From Gammaproteobacteria bacterium (GTDB taxonomy: Bacteria; Pseudomonadota; Gammaproteobacteria; Enterobacterales; Psychrobiaceae), in the NCBI GenBank assembly GCA_013214885.1, contig JABSRS010000106.1, positions 1,848 to 9,442 on the forward strand: a stretch of 7,595 bases of DNA. The letters run 5' to 3'. The notes below the pieces were generated by a model. It did no database searches. It worked only from the letters and a program-made list of their open reading frames with translations, and had not been told where the DNA came from. The position numbers and the translations under genes are program-made. Shown here piece after piece: positions 1 to 6,904 of the stretch (the first letter of the stretch is position 1; each line of letters starts with the position of its first letter).

Positions 1-1
1 A

Positions 2-601
2 GATATTTTAGCTGGGATCAAGAAAAAACAGCGAGCGGTAATTCGCCAGTCAATGAACAATCAATTGGTGGTCAAGATTGAGTCTGATATTGAAAATCTT
101 TATACCATTTATTCAACCAGTGTTCGTAATCTTGGTACCCCTGTTTTCCCAAAGCAATCGTTTATTGAGTTACAAAAAATATTTGCTCATCGTTGTGAAA
201 TCTTTACCATTTTTCATCAAGATGTTGCTGTTTCTAGCGTGATGAGTTTTTATTATAAAGGGCGGGTATTACCACATTACGGCGGCGGACTGTCCCAAGC
301 TCGAGATTTAAAAAGTAATGACTTTATGTACTACAAATTAATGTGCCATGCTAAAGAGCGAGGCTGTCATTATTTTGATTTTGGCCGTAGTAAAGTAGGT
401 AGTGGTTCCTACTCGTATAAAAAACATTGGGGAATGAGTATTAACCCGATGAGCTATCAGTATTATTTAGTCAAAAGTAAACAGCTGCCGTCATTATCTG
501 CATCTAATCCCAAGTACAAATTTGTTATTTTATTATGGAGCAAATTACCACTGTTGGTTAGTCAGAAAATAGGGCCGCTGTTAGCACGGCATTTGGGTTG
601 A
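2..601 (+). CDS. FemAB-like protein, XrtA/PEP-CTERM system-associated (C-terminal part; 5' end outside window)
   Basis: This is the C-terminal ~199 residues of a FemAB-related GNAT-fold acyl/aminoacyltransferase of the kind found beside exosortase A genes. The frame is open from base 2 and reads DILAGIKKKQRAVIRQS before the first ATG at 53, which looks like family sequence. The real start therefore lies left of the window, and the ATG at 53 is internal. Visible family-like blocks, numbered within the fragment, are YYKGRVLPHYGGG (84-96), FDFGRSK (125-131) and SYKKHWGM (138-145). Full-length relatives are roughly 330 residues, so about 40% is missing to the left. The family is presumed to transfer an acyl or aminoacyl group during envelope or exopolysaccharide assembly, but its substrate is not established. 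The stop at 599-601 is 23 nt before xrtA, consistent with one operon. I am confident of the family, less so of the biochemical role. Confidence 0.88.
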   Translation, partial: DILAGIKKKQRAVIRQSMNNQLVVKIESDIENLYTIYSTSVRNLGTPVFPKQSFIELQKIFAHRCEIFTIFHQDVAVSSVMSFYYKGRVLPHYGGGLSQARDLKSNDFMYYKLMCHAKERGCHYFDFGRSKVGSGSYSYKKHWGMSINPMSYQYYLVKSKQLPSLSASNPKYKFVILLWSKLPLLVSQKIGPLLARHLG

Positions 602-624
602 TTGTGACCAAATAAGGAAAGTTA

Positions 625-2088
625 ATGACGGGAAATAATAAGTCGCTAAACCCCCAGCTTAATAATGTAGTGATTACATTGCTTATTACCATCTGTTGGA
701 TCGGATTATTTTTATCAACGTTTAAAGCCACCGTTGAGATTTGGTCACGATCGGAAACTTTTGCTCATGGTTTTCTGATTTTCCCGATTGTGATCTGGCT
801 TTTTTGGCGAGATAGGCAGCAATTTACAGCATTGGTTATTAACAGTTCGATTAAGGGCGCTGTTGTTACTGTTTTATTTATTATGCTGTGGTTATCTGGC
901 CAACTTTTAGACATCGCAGTTTTTAGTCAGCTGGGTGCTGTTGGCGGCCTTGCTGCCTGTCATTGGATGGTCTTTGGTGATAAATTTGCCAAAAAATATC
1001 AATTTCCATTGGCTTATCTGATTTTTGCCGTGCCAATGGGCAATACATTAATACCGATGTTACAGATCATTACGGCTGAACTTACCGTATTTATGCTTGA
1101 GCTTAGTCAGGTGCCCGTATACTTTGAGGGACTTTATATTACGACGCCGACAGGTCACTTTGAAGTTGCAGTTGCGTGCTCTGGCATTCGTTATTTGATT
1201 GCCTCTCTAGCCGTTGGTACCCTATTTGCCTATTTAAATTATCGAAAGTTATCGAAACAAATAACGTTTGTCCTCTTCTCGATCGCGGTGCCCATTTTAG
1301 CTAACGGGATCCGGGCCTATTTAATTGTGTTAATAGCGCACTTATCGGATATGAAATATGCAACAGGTGTCGATCACCTAATCTATGGCTGGTTATTTTT
1401 TGGATTAGTTATCAGTATTATGTTTTATATTGGGGCGCGTTTTTCTGATCAACCAGTTGATCAAGTATCTCAGGCCACCAATCAGCCAAATAGTTATTTT
1501 AGCTTCAGTAATACCATCGCTGTGATCGTTATTGCGGTCAGTGCCATTATCATTGATTTCAAAATCGTCACGGTCTCACCGCCAGAAAAATCACTGTTAT
1601 TTTTTGCTCCGAACCTGGTCAATTTCACTCAGACCACTAATGTTGGGTGGCAGCCTAAATTTGATTATGCCTTAGCTGAATATCGTGGTGATAGCCAAGA
1701 TGGGGTTGAGCTTTACATTGCCCAATTTGCAAGTCGTCAGACTCAAGGGGAATTAATTACTTCAAGCAATAGATTTTTTAATCGCCACTACTGGACTCAA
1801 TTATCTCAACGAACAGGGCAACAGGGCAATATTACCTATAATGAATTAGAGTTAAGTAATATTAATGGTCAACATCGATTAATTCGGTATTGGTATCACA
1901 TCGATGGTGTTGAAATAACGAGTTTACCCATCATCAAAGCTCGCCAAGTATGGTTGGCCCTGACCAACCCAACACAGCGAGTGTATGTGTTCGCTATTTC
2001 GACCTTGTATCAAGCAGATGAAGACACTTATGACCAAGCTCAACAACGACTAATTAAGGTAATGGAGCATAGCTCGTTTGAGCTATAA
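625..2088 (+). CDS. xrtA: Exosortase A with fused C-terminal EpsI domain
   Basis: This is a polytopic inner-membrane exosortase of 487 residues that by family knowledge recognises and processes C-terminal PEP-CTERM sorting signals. The predicted catalytic residues are all present: Cys185 in VACSGIRY, Arg230 in ILANGIRAYL and His251 in GVDHLIYGW. Several hydrophobic segments cover roughly residues 14-270. After a polar linker (about 274-293) there is one more membrane segment (about 295-312). A soluble EpsI-type domain then runs to the end, with YIAQFASRQTQGELI (364-378) and LIRYWYHIDG (419-428) as recognisable blocks. Many exosortase A proteins carry this fusion; in other systems EpsI is a separate gene. 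A good ribosome site (AAGGA, 614-618) sits 6 nt before the ATG. It is flanked by the FemAB-like gene upstream and an amidotransferase downstream, the standard exosortase A neighbourhood. No PEP-CTERM substrate is encoded in this window. Confidence 0.95.
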   Translation: MTGNNKSLNPQLNNVVITLLITICWIGLFLSTFKATVEIWSRSETFAHGFLIFPIVIWLFWRDRQQFTALVINSSIKGAVVTVLFIMLWLSGQLLDIAVFSQLGAVGGLAACHWMVFGDKFAKKYQFPLAYLIFAVPMGNTLIPMLQIITAELTVFMLELSQVPVYFEGLYITTPTGHFEVAVACSGIRYLIASLAVGTLFAYLNYRKLSKQITFVLFSIAVPILANGIRAYLIVLIAHLSDMKYATGVDHLIYGWLFFGLVISIMFYIGARFSDQPVDQVSQATNQPNSYFSFSNTIAVIVIAVSAIIIDFKIVTVSPPEKSLLFFAPNLVNFTQTTNVGWQPKFDYALAEYRGDSQDGVELYIAQFASRQTQGELITSSNRFFNRHYWTQLSQRTGQQGNITYNELELSNINGQHRLIRYWYHIDGVEITSLPIIKARQVWLALTNPTQRVYVFAISTLYQADEDTYDQAQQRLIKVMEHSSFEL

Positions 2089-2256
2089 CGGAGAGTGCAC
2101 GGCGGTTGAACCGATACCGAAATGTTATATTTTTCTCGGTTTGCTACTGGATAGCTGAAGAGCAGGTTTCAAGGTAGTGCCGTTAGTATTGGTCAAATGA
2201 TTAATCAATATGCGACCTTATATCGCAACGCAATCAGTAAATAACAGGACGTTTTT
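2089..2256 (+). other. 168-bp intergenic gap in the exosortase cluster, possible internal promoter/leader
   Basis: This is the only sizeable gap in an otherwise tightly packed plus-strand block. It contains no credible ORF. Two inverted repeats are visible: ACCGA (2116-2120) pairs with TCGGT (2136-2140) around a 15-nt AT-rich loop, and GGTC/GACC arms (2191-2194, 2214-2217) flank a perfect 10-bp palindrome. The first has no following T-run that would make it a clear terminator. No convincing -35/-10 pair with normal spacing was found. The length suggests that the downstream genes may have their own transcription signal, but this is inference. Confidence 0.35.
2191..2217. promoter_or_regulatory. 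Candidate operator: palindrome TGATTAATCA inside GGTC/GACC arms
   Basis: TGATTAATCA (2198-2207) is a perfect 10-bp palindrome about 50 bp before the amidotransferase ATG. It sits between GGTC (2191-2194) and GACC (2214-2217). The outer arms are offset about 1.5 bp from the centre of the palindrome, so they may be coincidental. An AT-rich palindrome of this size can occur by chance, and no specific regulator is recognised. Confidence 0.2.
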
Positions 2257-4146
2257 ATGTGTGGTATTTCAGGTATTTTCGATTTAAAGGGCTCGGCTGA
2301 CATCGACCAAAATGTGTTAGTCAATATGAACACGGTGCAAAGTCATCGCGGGCCTGATGATGATGGTTTCTATTTTGCGCCAGGAATTGGCATTGCGCAT
2401 CGTCGACTATCAATTATTGATCTGGCTGGTGGTCACCAACCAATGTTTAATCAGTCTGAGACAATTGGGGTGGTGTTTAATGGTGAAATATATAATTTTA
2501 AACAACTCGCTCAAGAGCTTATAGCACTGGGTCATCATTTTGAAACGGATAGTGATACTGAAACTATTATTCATGCATGGGCCCAATGGGGCGAGCTGTG
2601 TGTTGAACGATTCCGTGGCATGTTTGCTTTTGCAATTTGGGATAAGAACCAAGATTTATTGTTTTTGGCGCGCGACCGCTTGGGGATAAAACCGCTCTAT
2701 TATTCTATTTTAGATTGTGGTCAATTTATTTTTGGCTCGGAATTGAAAGTGTTAAAGCAACACCCGCAATGTTGCCGAGTTTTAGATCCACAGGCGATTG
2801 AAGAGTATTTTTCCTTTGGTTACATTCCTGAACCACGTTCAATTTTCCAGGGCGTTTATAAATTAAAACCGGGTCACACCCTGACAATAAACAAAGGAGA
2901 CTTATCGCCAGTTAGCCAACAATATTGGGATCTCCATTTTGACAACGCGCCATTAGTGAATCAACCAAACGAAGAGCAATTGATTGAACGATTTACCCAA
3001 GCGGTCGATGTTCGATTGATGTCTGAAGTACCACTGGGCGCATTTTTGTCTGGCGGCGTTGATTCATCCGCGGTCGTTGCAATGATGTCTAAACTTCAAG
3101 ACTCTGCCGTTAAAGCATGCTCTATTGGTTTTGACGTTGACGGTTTTAATGAGACTGAGTATGCCACTGAAGTTGCGAAAAAATATCAGGCAGAGCACTG
3201 CATTAAACAAGTTAAAAGTGATGATTTCGATTTGATCGACAAACTGGCTGATTTGTATGATGAGCCTTTTGCCGATAGTTCAGCCTTACCAACTTATCGG
3301 CTGTGTGAAATGGCAAAAGAGCGCGTTACTGTCGCGCTATCAGGCGACGGTGCCGATGAATTAATGGCTGGTTACCGCCGTTATCAATGGCATTTAAAAG
3401 AACAAAAGGTTCGGCAGTTATTACCGCTGTCGGTGCGTAAGCCTCTATTTGGGCTACTTGGCAGAATTTATCCCAAACTTGATTGGGCCCCTAAGTTTGT
3501 TCGTGCTAAAACAACTTTTCAATCGATGTCTTTTGATTGGGTTGAGGGGTATCACAATAGCATGTCGCTGATACGAAGTGATGAGCGTTCTCGGTTGTTT
3601 AGCCAAGATTTCAAACAAAGTTTAAATGGCTACAACAGTGTTAGTGTCTTTAGGGAGCACGCCAAGCAAGTTGAAAATTTACATCCGTTGTCACAAGTGC
3701 AATATATCGATATGAAAACCTATCTGGTTGGTGATATTTTAACCAAGGTTGATCGGGCAAGTATGGCACATAGCATCGAGGTTCGGGTGCCACTACTCGA
3801 TCATCAATTTGTCGAATGGGCGGTAAATATTCCACCATCGGATCGAATTATTGCTGGTCAAGGTAAAGCAATTTTTAAAAAATCCTTAGAACCACATTTG
3901 CCTAATGATGTGCTTTATCGTAAAAAAATGGGTTTTGGCGTGCCGCTGGCACAGTGGTTTAGAGGACCTCTCAAGCATAAGCTTGAACAAGGTTTACTGT
4001 CGTCGACCATGATTGAATGTGGAATTTTCAATATGGACACCATAAAGTGGCTAATAAGTAGCCACAGCGAGGGAACTCGTGATAATAGCGCATCACTCTG
4101 GATGTTACTGATGTTTGAACGCTTTTTGGTTAGTGAGCTAAAATAA
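2257..4146 (+). CDS. Exosortase A system-associated amidotransferase (asparagine synthase-like, class II)
   Basis: This 629-residue AsnB-like enzyme uses glutamine-derived ammonia to amidate an unknown carboxylate, in an ATP-dependent reaction typical of the family. The N-terminal glutaminase domain begins MCGISGIFD, with the nucleophile Cys2 exposed after Met removal. It continues with HRGPDDDG (30-37), AHRRLSIIDL (47-56) and NGEIYN (75-80). The synthetase domain carries the ATP-binding PP-loop SGGVDS (265-270), SGDGADELMAGY (362-373) and, further on, the AsnB-type block VDRASMAHSIEVRVPLLDH. Length and context match the exosortase-A-associated amidotransferase 1 subfamily (about 630 residues) rather than housekeeping asparagine synthetase B (about 550). 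The start is fixed by the Cys2 requirement and by AGGA at 2246-2249, 7 nt before the ATG. The likely role is amidation of a polysaccharide sugar acid or precursor (inference). Both catalytic halves look intact. Confidence 0.93.
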   Translation: MCGISGIFDLKGSADIDQNVLVNMNTVQSHRGPDDDGFYFAPGIGIAHRRLSIIDLAGGHQPMFNQSETIGVVFNGEIYNFKQLAQELIALGHHFETDSDTETIIHAWAQWGELCVERFRGMFAFAIWDKNQDLLFLARDRLGIKPLYYSILDCGQFIFGSELKVLKQHPQCCRVLDPQAIEEYFSFGYIPEPRSIFQGVYKLKPGHTLTINKGDLSPVSQQYWDLHFDNAPLVNQPNEEQLIERFTQAVDVRLMSEVPLGAFLSGGVDSSAVVAMMSKLQDSAVKACSIGFDVDGFNETEYATEVAKKYQAEHCIKQVKSDDFDLIDKLADLYDEPFADSSALPTYRLCEMAKERVTVALSGDGADELMAGYRRYQWHLKEQKVRQLLPLSVRKPLFGLLGRIYPKLDWAPKFVRAKTTFQSMSFDWVEGYHNSMSLIRSDERSRLFSQDFKQSLNGYNSVSVFREHAKQVENLHPLSQVQYIDMKTYLVGDILTKVDRASMAHSIEVRVPLLDHQFVEWAVNIPPSDRIIAGQGKAIFKKSLEPHLPNDVLYRKKMGFGVPLAQWFRGPLKHKLEQGLLSSTMIECGIFNMDTIKWLISSHSEGTRDNSASLWMLLMFERFLVSELK

Positions 4147-4173
4147 TACTGATGGGATAACCTGCATATGTGT

Positions 4174-4177
4174 GAGG
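4174..4177 (+). promoter_or_regulatory. Ribosome binding site GAGG deciding the glycosyltransferase start
   Basis: GAGG lies 6 nt before the ATG at 4184. An alternative in-frame GTG at 4172 would overlap this site and have no Shine-Dalgarno sequence at a usable distance. The ATG also places the typical GT4 opening MKIAIVGP at the N-terminus. Confidence 0.6.
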
Positions 4178-4183
4178 TTTAGG

Positions 4184-5257
4184 ATGAAGATAGCAATAGT
4201 TGGACCAAGTCCCCCGCCAAATGGTGGGATGGCGATGCAAACAGCGCAGTTGTGTAAATTATTAACCAAGCAGGGTCACGAGGTTGGTTTTATCGCAACG
4301 AATGAGCCTTACCAGCCACAGTGGGTTGGTAAGGTCGTAATATTACGTGCTTTATTTCGCTTGTTGCGTTACAGCTGGTCATTGAAAAATCAACTAAATA
4401 ACTATCAAGTGATTCACTTAATGGCGAACTCTGGTTGGTCGTTTTATTTATTCTCGCTGCCTGTCATTTATGTTGCTGCTTGGCTTAAGATACCTGTTAT
4501 TGTCAATTATCGGGGCGGAGGAGCTAAATTATTTTTTGCCCGTGCTTGGCCTTTTATTAAGGGCGCTTTTTTTAGAGTTGATCGGGTGATTGTACCTAGT
4601 CAGTTCCTGCAACAGATATTTAAGACTTATGACGTTGACGCTAAAATAATTCCCAATATCATCGATTTGTCTGTTTTTGAGTTTAAGGAAAATGATATGT
4701 CAGATCATCCTATTCACGTTGTGGTGACGCGTAACCTTGAACCAATATACGATAATGCCACGGCAATCAAAGGGTTTACTTTATTTGCACAAAAACATCC
4801 CAATTGTCGATTAACGGTCGCTGGCAGCGGCCATGAAGAGGCGATGCTCAAACAATTGGTCTGGCAATTAAAAATCGCTGATAAAGTTGATTTTGTTGGC
4901 CGAATCTCTCGAGATGAGATTGCAAAATTATATCAATCGGCTGATATCTTAATTAATTCGAGCTTAGTCGATAATACGCCAAACTCTCTGATTGAGGCAC
5001 TTGCTTGTGGCCTCGTCGTTATCTCCTCTAATGTCGGAGGGATCCCACACTTAGTTAAGCATTATCAGCATGCTTTATTGGTTGAGGCCAAACGAGCCGA
5101 TTTAATTGCACAGCAGCTATCATTAGTCGTTGCTGACCCGAACCTTGCTCACAAGCTTGCCGCAAATGGTCATCAATTAGTGCAACAGTTTTGTCCGCTC
5201 CATGTTATTCCAATGCTTGAACAAGAATATCAGGAGCTAGTCAACAATTATGCGTGA
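4184..5257 (+). CDS. GT4-family glycosyltransferase (GT-B fold), exopolysaccharide cluster
   Basis: This is a 357-residue cytoplasmic or membrane-associated retaining glycosyltransferase predicted to add a sugar from a nucleotide-sugar donor to a lipid-linked glycan. The N-terminal Rossmann half opens MKIAIVGPSPPPNGGMAMQT, with the glycine-rich acceptor-side loop of GT4 enzymes. A hydrophobic patch (about 86-107, ending before VNYRGGG) probably packs internally or contacts the membrane. The donor half includes VTRNLEPIYDNATAIKGF (181-198), GSGHEEAML (214-222), VDFVGRISRDEIAKLY (235-250) and DNTPNSLIEALACG (263-276). In that last block the usual E-x7-E pair is Asp263 and Glu271, a common substitution among polysaccharide GT4 enzymes. 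The ATG at 4184 is preferred over the GTG at 4172. The 3' end overlaps the next gene by 8 bp. Sugar specificity cannot be read from the sequence. Confidence 0.9.
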   Translation: MKIAIVGPSPPPNGGMAMQTAQLCKLLTKQGHEVGFIATNEPYQPQWVGKVVILRALFRLLRYSWSLKNQLNNYQVIHLMANSGWSFYLFSLPVIYVAAWLKIPVIVNYRGGGAKLFFARAWPFIKGAFFRVDRVIVPSQFLQQIFKTYDVDAKIIPNIIDLSVFEFKENDMSDHPIHVVVTRNLEPIYDNATAIKGFTLFAQKHPNCRLTVAGSGHEEAMLKQLVWQLKIADKVDFVGRISRDEIAKLYQSADILINSSLVDNTPNSLIEALACGLVVISSNVGGIPHLVKHYQHALLVEAKRADLIAQQLSLVVADPNLAHKLAANGHQLVQQFCPLHVIPMLEQEYQELVNNYA

Positions 5258-6533
5258 CATTATTTTATTGGCTTTTGTGGTGATAATGGCCCTGATGACG
5301 CTTAAGAAACCGTTTTATGGGGTGTTAATGTGGTGCTGGATTAGTTACATGCTGCCGCATAAACTGATGTGGGGATTCATGATTTATTTCCCAATTGCTC
5401 AATTTGTCGCCATTGTATTTCTCGTTGCTTTTTTTGTGAGCAACGAAAGCAAGAAAATCAACGTTTGTGCGCCACTGGGCTGGTGGCTGTTATTTAATTT
5501 ATCGATGTTCTTTTCAGCAATGTCGGCCTATCAAGAATTTGGCAATCTGGGCTCATATTCTAATGCCGTAAAAGTGCAGATATTCTCGGTGTTAATTTAT
5601 ATGATGCTGACCTCTCGAGAGAGAATTGAACAAACCTTATGGGTGGTTAGTCTCAGCATTGGCTATTATGGTATTAAGGGCGGAATTTTTACCATTTTAA
5701 CCGCGGGTAATCTAAGAGTGTGGGGCCCAGGTGGCGGCTATTTCGAAGGTAACAATGAATTAGGCTTAGCGTTATTGATGATCGTGCCTATTTTGTATTA
5801 TCTTTTTAGGGTTAGTGAATTAAAGTGGCTAAAGTATGCGTTAGCGGCTGCTATATTATTATGTCTTGCTGCTGTACTGGGTACTCAGTCAAGAGGGGCA
5901 TTAGTGGCTATCGTCGCGGTAGGAGGATTCTTCTGGTTTAAAAGCGACAAAAAATTTGCTGCATCTATCTTAATCATTATTATGCTACCAATTGGTTACA
6001 GTATGATGTCCGATCGCTGGCATGACCGAATGGCTACTATCGTTCAAAGCAATGAAGAGTCGTATGACGGTTCTATTAAGGGGCGACTCAACGCCTGGCG
6101 TGCAGCATACAACATGGCAACGGCTAATGTCTTCGGGGCCAATTTTGGCGCTTTTAATCGGGTTAATTTTTACCTTTACGCACCAGACCCTGAAGATTTT
6201 CATGATGCTCATAGTATTTACTTTAAAGTGTTGGGTCAGCAAGGGTTTCCTGGTTTATTTCTCTTTATGGCGCTGTGGATTTCCGCATGGCGTTTGGCCA
6301 ATAAAGTTCAAAAAATGGTTAAGGACCGCCAAGATTTAATGTGGGCAAATCTATTGTGCCGGATGCTTCAAGTCAGCTTCGTCGCTTATGCCAGTGGTGG
6401 ACTATTTTTAGGATTATCTTATTTTGATCTTCCTTATCATATTTTAATTACGATCTGTGCGGTATACATTTTGATAAAGAAAGAACTAGCCAAGCCATTA
6501 ACTGATCAACCTGCTTTACAAGGTGCTACCTAA
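5250..6533 (+). CDS. Putative O-glycosylation ligase, exosortase A-associated (Wzy/WaaL-like membrane protein)
   Basis: This is a 427-residue polytopic membrane protein of the O-antigen ligase/polymerase superfamily, in the exosortase A-associated group proposed to transfer glycan to protein. Hydrophobic segments run from the N-terminus to about residue 410, including 3-17, 48-63, 110-120, 170-186, 196-211, 216-230, 238-250, 332-347 and 392-409. Characteristic blocks are FEGNNELGLALLM (165-177) and GTQSRGALVA (211-220). A large loop follows, with RLNAWRAAYNMA (279-290) and DAHSIYFKVLGQQGFPG (319-335). His321 and the Arg residues in and around this loop are the probable functional residues by analogy with WaaL/Wzy proteins. 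Its ATG lies inside the last codons of the glycosyltransferase (shared ATGCGTGA), implying translational coupling. Ligase versus polymerase is unsettled: a Wzy role for the exopolysaccharide is the main alternative. Confidence 0.85.
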   Translation: MRDIILLAFVVIMALMTLKKPFYGVLMWCWISYMLPHKLMWGFMIYFPIAQFVAIVFLVAFFVSNESKKINVCAPLGWWLLFNLSMFFSAMSAYQEFGNLGSYSNAVKVQIFSVLIYMMLTSRERIEQTLWVVSLSIGYYGIKGGIFTILTAGNLRVWGPGGGYFEGNNELGLALLMIVPILYYLFRVSELKWLKYALAAAILLCLAAVLGTQSRGALVAIVAVGGFFWFKSDKKFAASILIIIMLPIGYSMMSDRWHDRMATIVQSNEESYDGSIKGRLNAWRAAYNMATANVFGANFGAFNRVNFYLYAPDPEDFHDAHSIYFKVLGQQGFPGLFLFMALWISAWRLANKVQKMVKDRQDLMWANLLCRMLQVSFVAYASGGLFLGLSYFDLPYHILITICAVYILIKKELAKPLTDQPALQGAT

Positions 6534-6578
6534 TACGTTATACCTAAGGGATGTTAATGAATTAAGGTATTGTTGAAT

Positions 6579-6872
6579 ATGATAAAAGTAATTATCGAGC
6601 GGATCCTCGATGAGGATATGGAAAGTACCTACGATGCCGAGATAAAGAAAACCTTAACAGCGGTGATGTCTGCCAAAGGTTTTATCTCTGGCACATCTTA
6701 TGGTGACGTCCACAGCCCTAATATTAGAACCATTATTACTAATTGGGACAATGTTGGTTGTTGGAATCGCTGGTATCAATCATCGGTCCGTCGTGAAGTC
6801 AACCAGGCTATTACCTTGATGCTTAAACAAGAAGAAAAAGTTAAGGTATTAATGCCACAATCATTGTCGTAA
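6579..6872 (+). CDS. ABM-fold (antibiotic biosynthesis monooxygenase-like) small protein at end of exosortase cluster
   Basis: This 97-residue protein resembles the dimeric alpha-beta barrel ABM family. It opens with a strand (MIKVIIERIL), then an amphipathic helix (about 14-32), FISGTSYGDVHSPNIRTII (35-53), NWDNVGCWNRWYQS (55-68) and a C-terminal helix and strand ending KVKVL. ABM relatives include quinol monooxygenases and IsdG-type heme-degrading enzymes. The IsdG Asn-Trp-His set is not conserved here: Trp65 is present, but residue 7 is Glu and the expected His region has Asn75. Heme degradation is therefore not supported. The ATG at 6579 is preferred; TAAGG (6563-6567) lies 11 nt upstream, a long gap, so the in-frame TTG at 6573 is an alternative. 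The gene follows the ligase by 45 nt in the same direction and is probably co-transcribed. Its function is unknown. The stop codon lies inside a tandem repeat. Confidence 0.72.
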   Translation: MIKVIIERILDEDMESTYDAEIKKTLTAVMSAKGFISGTSYGDVHSPNIRTIITNWDNVGCWNRWYQSSVRREVNQAITLMLKQEEKVKVLMPQSLS

Positions 6873-6898
6873 CGATATTGTCGTAACGATATTGTCGT
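6863..6898. repeat. 14-bp tandem repeat, about 2.6 copies
   Basis: The unit ATTGTCGTAACGAT occurs at 6863-6876 and again at 6877-6890, followed by the first 8 bases, ATTGTCGT, at 6891-6898; all copies are identical. The repeat begins within the last codons of the ABM-like gene and includes its TAA stop (6870-6872). It fills the gap between two convergent genes. Each unit holds a short inverted repeat (TCGT-A-ACGA), but 4-bp stems without a T-run do not make a clear terminator. Confidence 0.85.
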
Positions 6899-6904
6899 CA
6901 CGGT

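Noticed and set aside
53..55. ATG at 53 as the start of the FemAB-like protein
   Set aside because: The frame is open to base 2 with family-like sequence upstream, and a 182-residue product would lack much of the family's usual length.
2410..2652. 80-residue minus-strand ORF
   Set aside because: It lies entirely inside the amidotransferase glutaminase domain on the opposite strand and shows no recognisable motif.
3650..3838. 62-residue minus-strand ORF
   Set aside because: It is antisense to the conserved AsnB-type block VDRASMAHSIEVRVPLLDH and has no independent support.
4172..4174. GTG at 4172 as the glycosyltransferase start
   Set aside because: The ATG at 4184 has GAGG at the right distance and gives the typical GT4 N-terminus; the GTG overlaps that ribosome site.
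5985..6339. ORFs on both strands within the ligase gene (5985-6242 minus, 6022-6339 plus)
   Set aside because: They overlap the strongly supported membrane protein frame and lack domain-like sequence or a convincing ribosome site.
6570..6575. TTG codons at 6570 and 6573 as the ABM-like gene start
   Set aside because: ABM proteins usually begin directly with the first strand, matching the ATG at 6579. TTG 6570 is only 2 nt from the ribosome site; TTG 6573 cannot be fully excluded.
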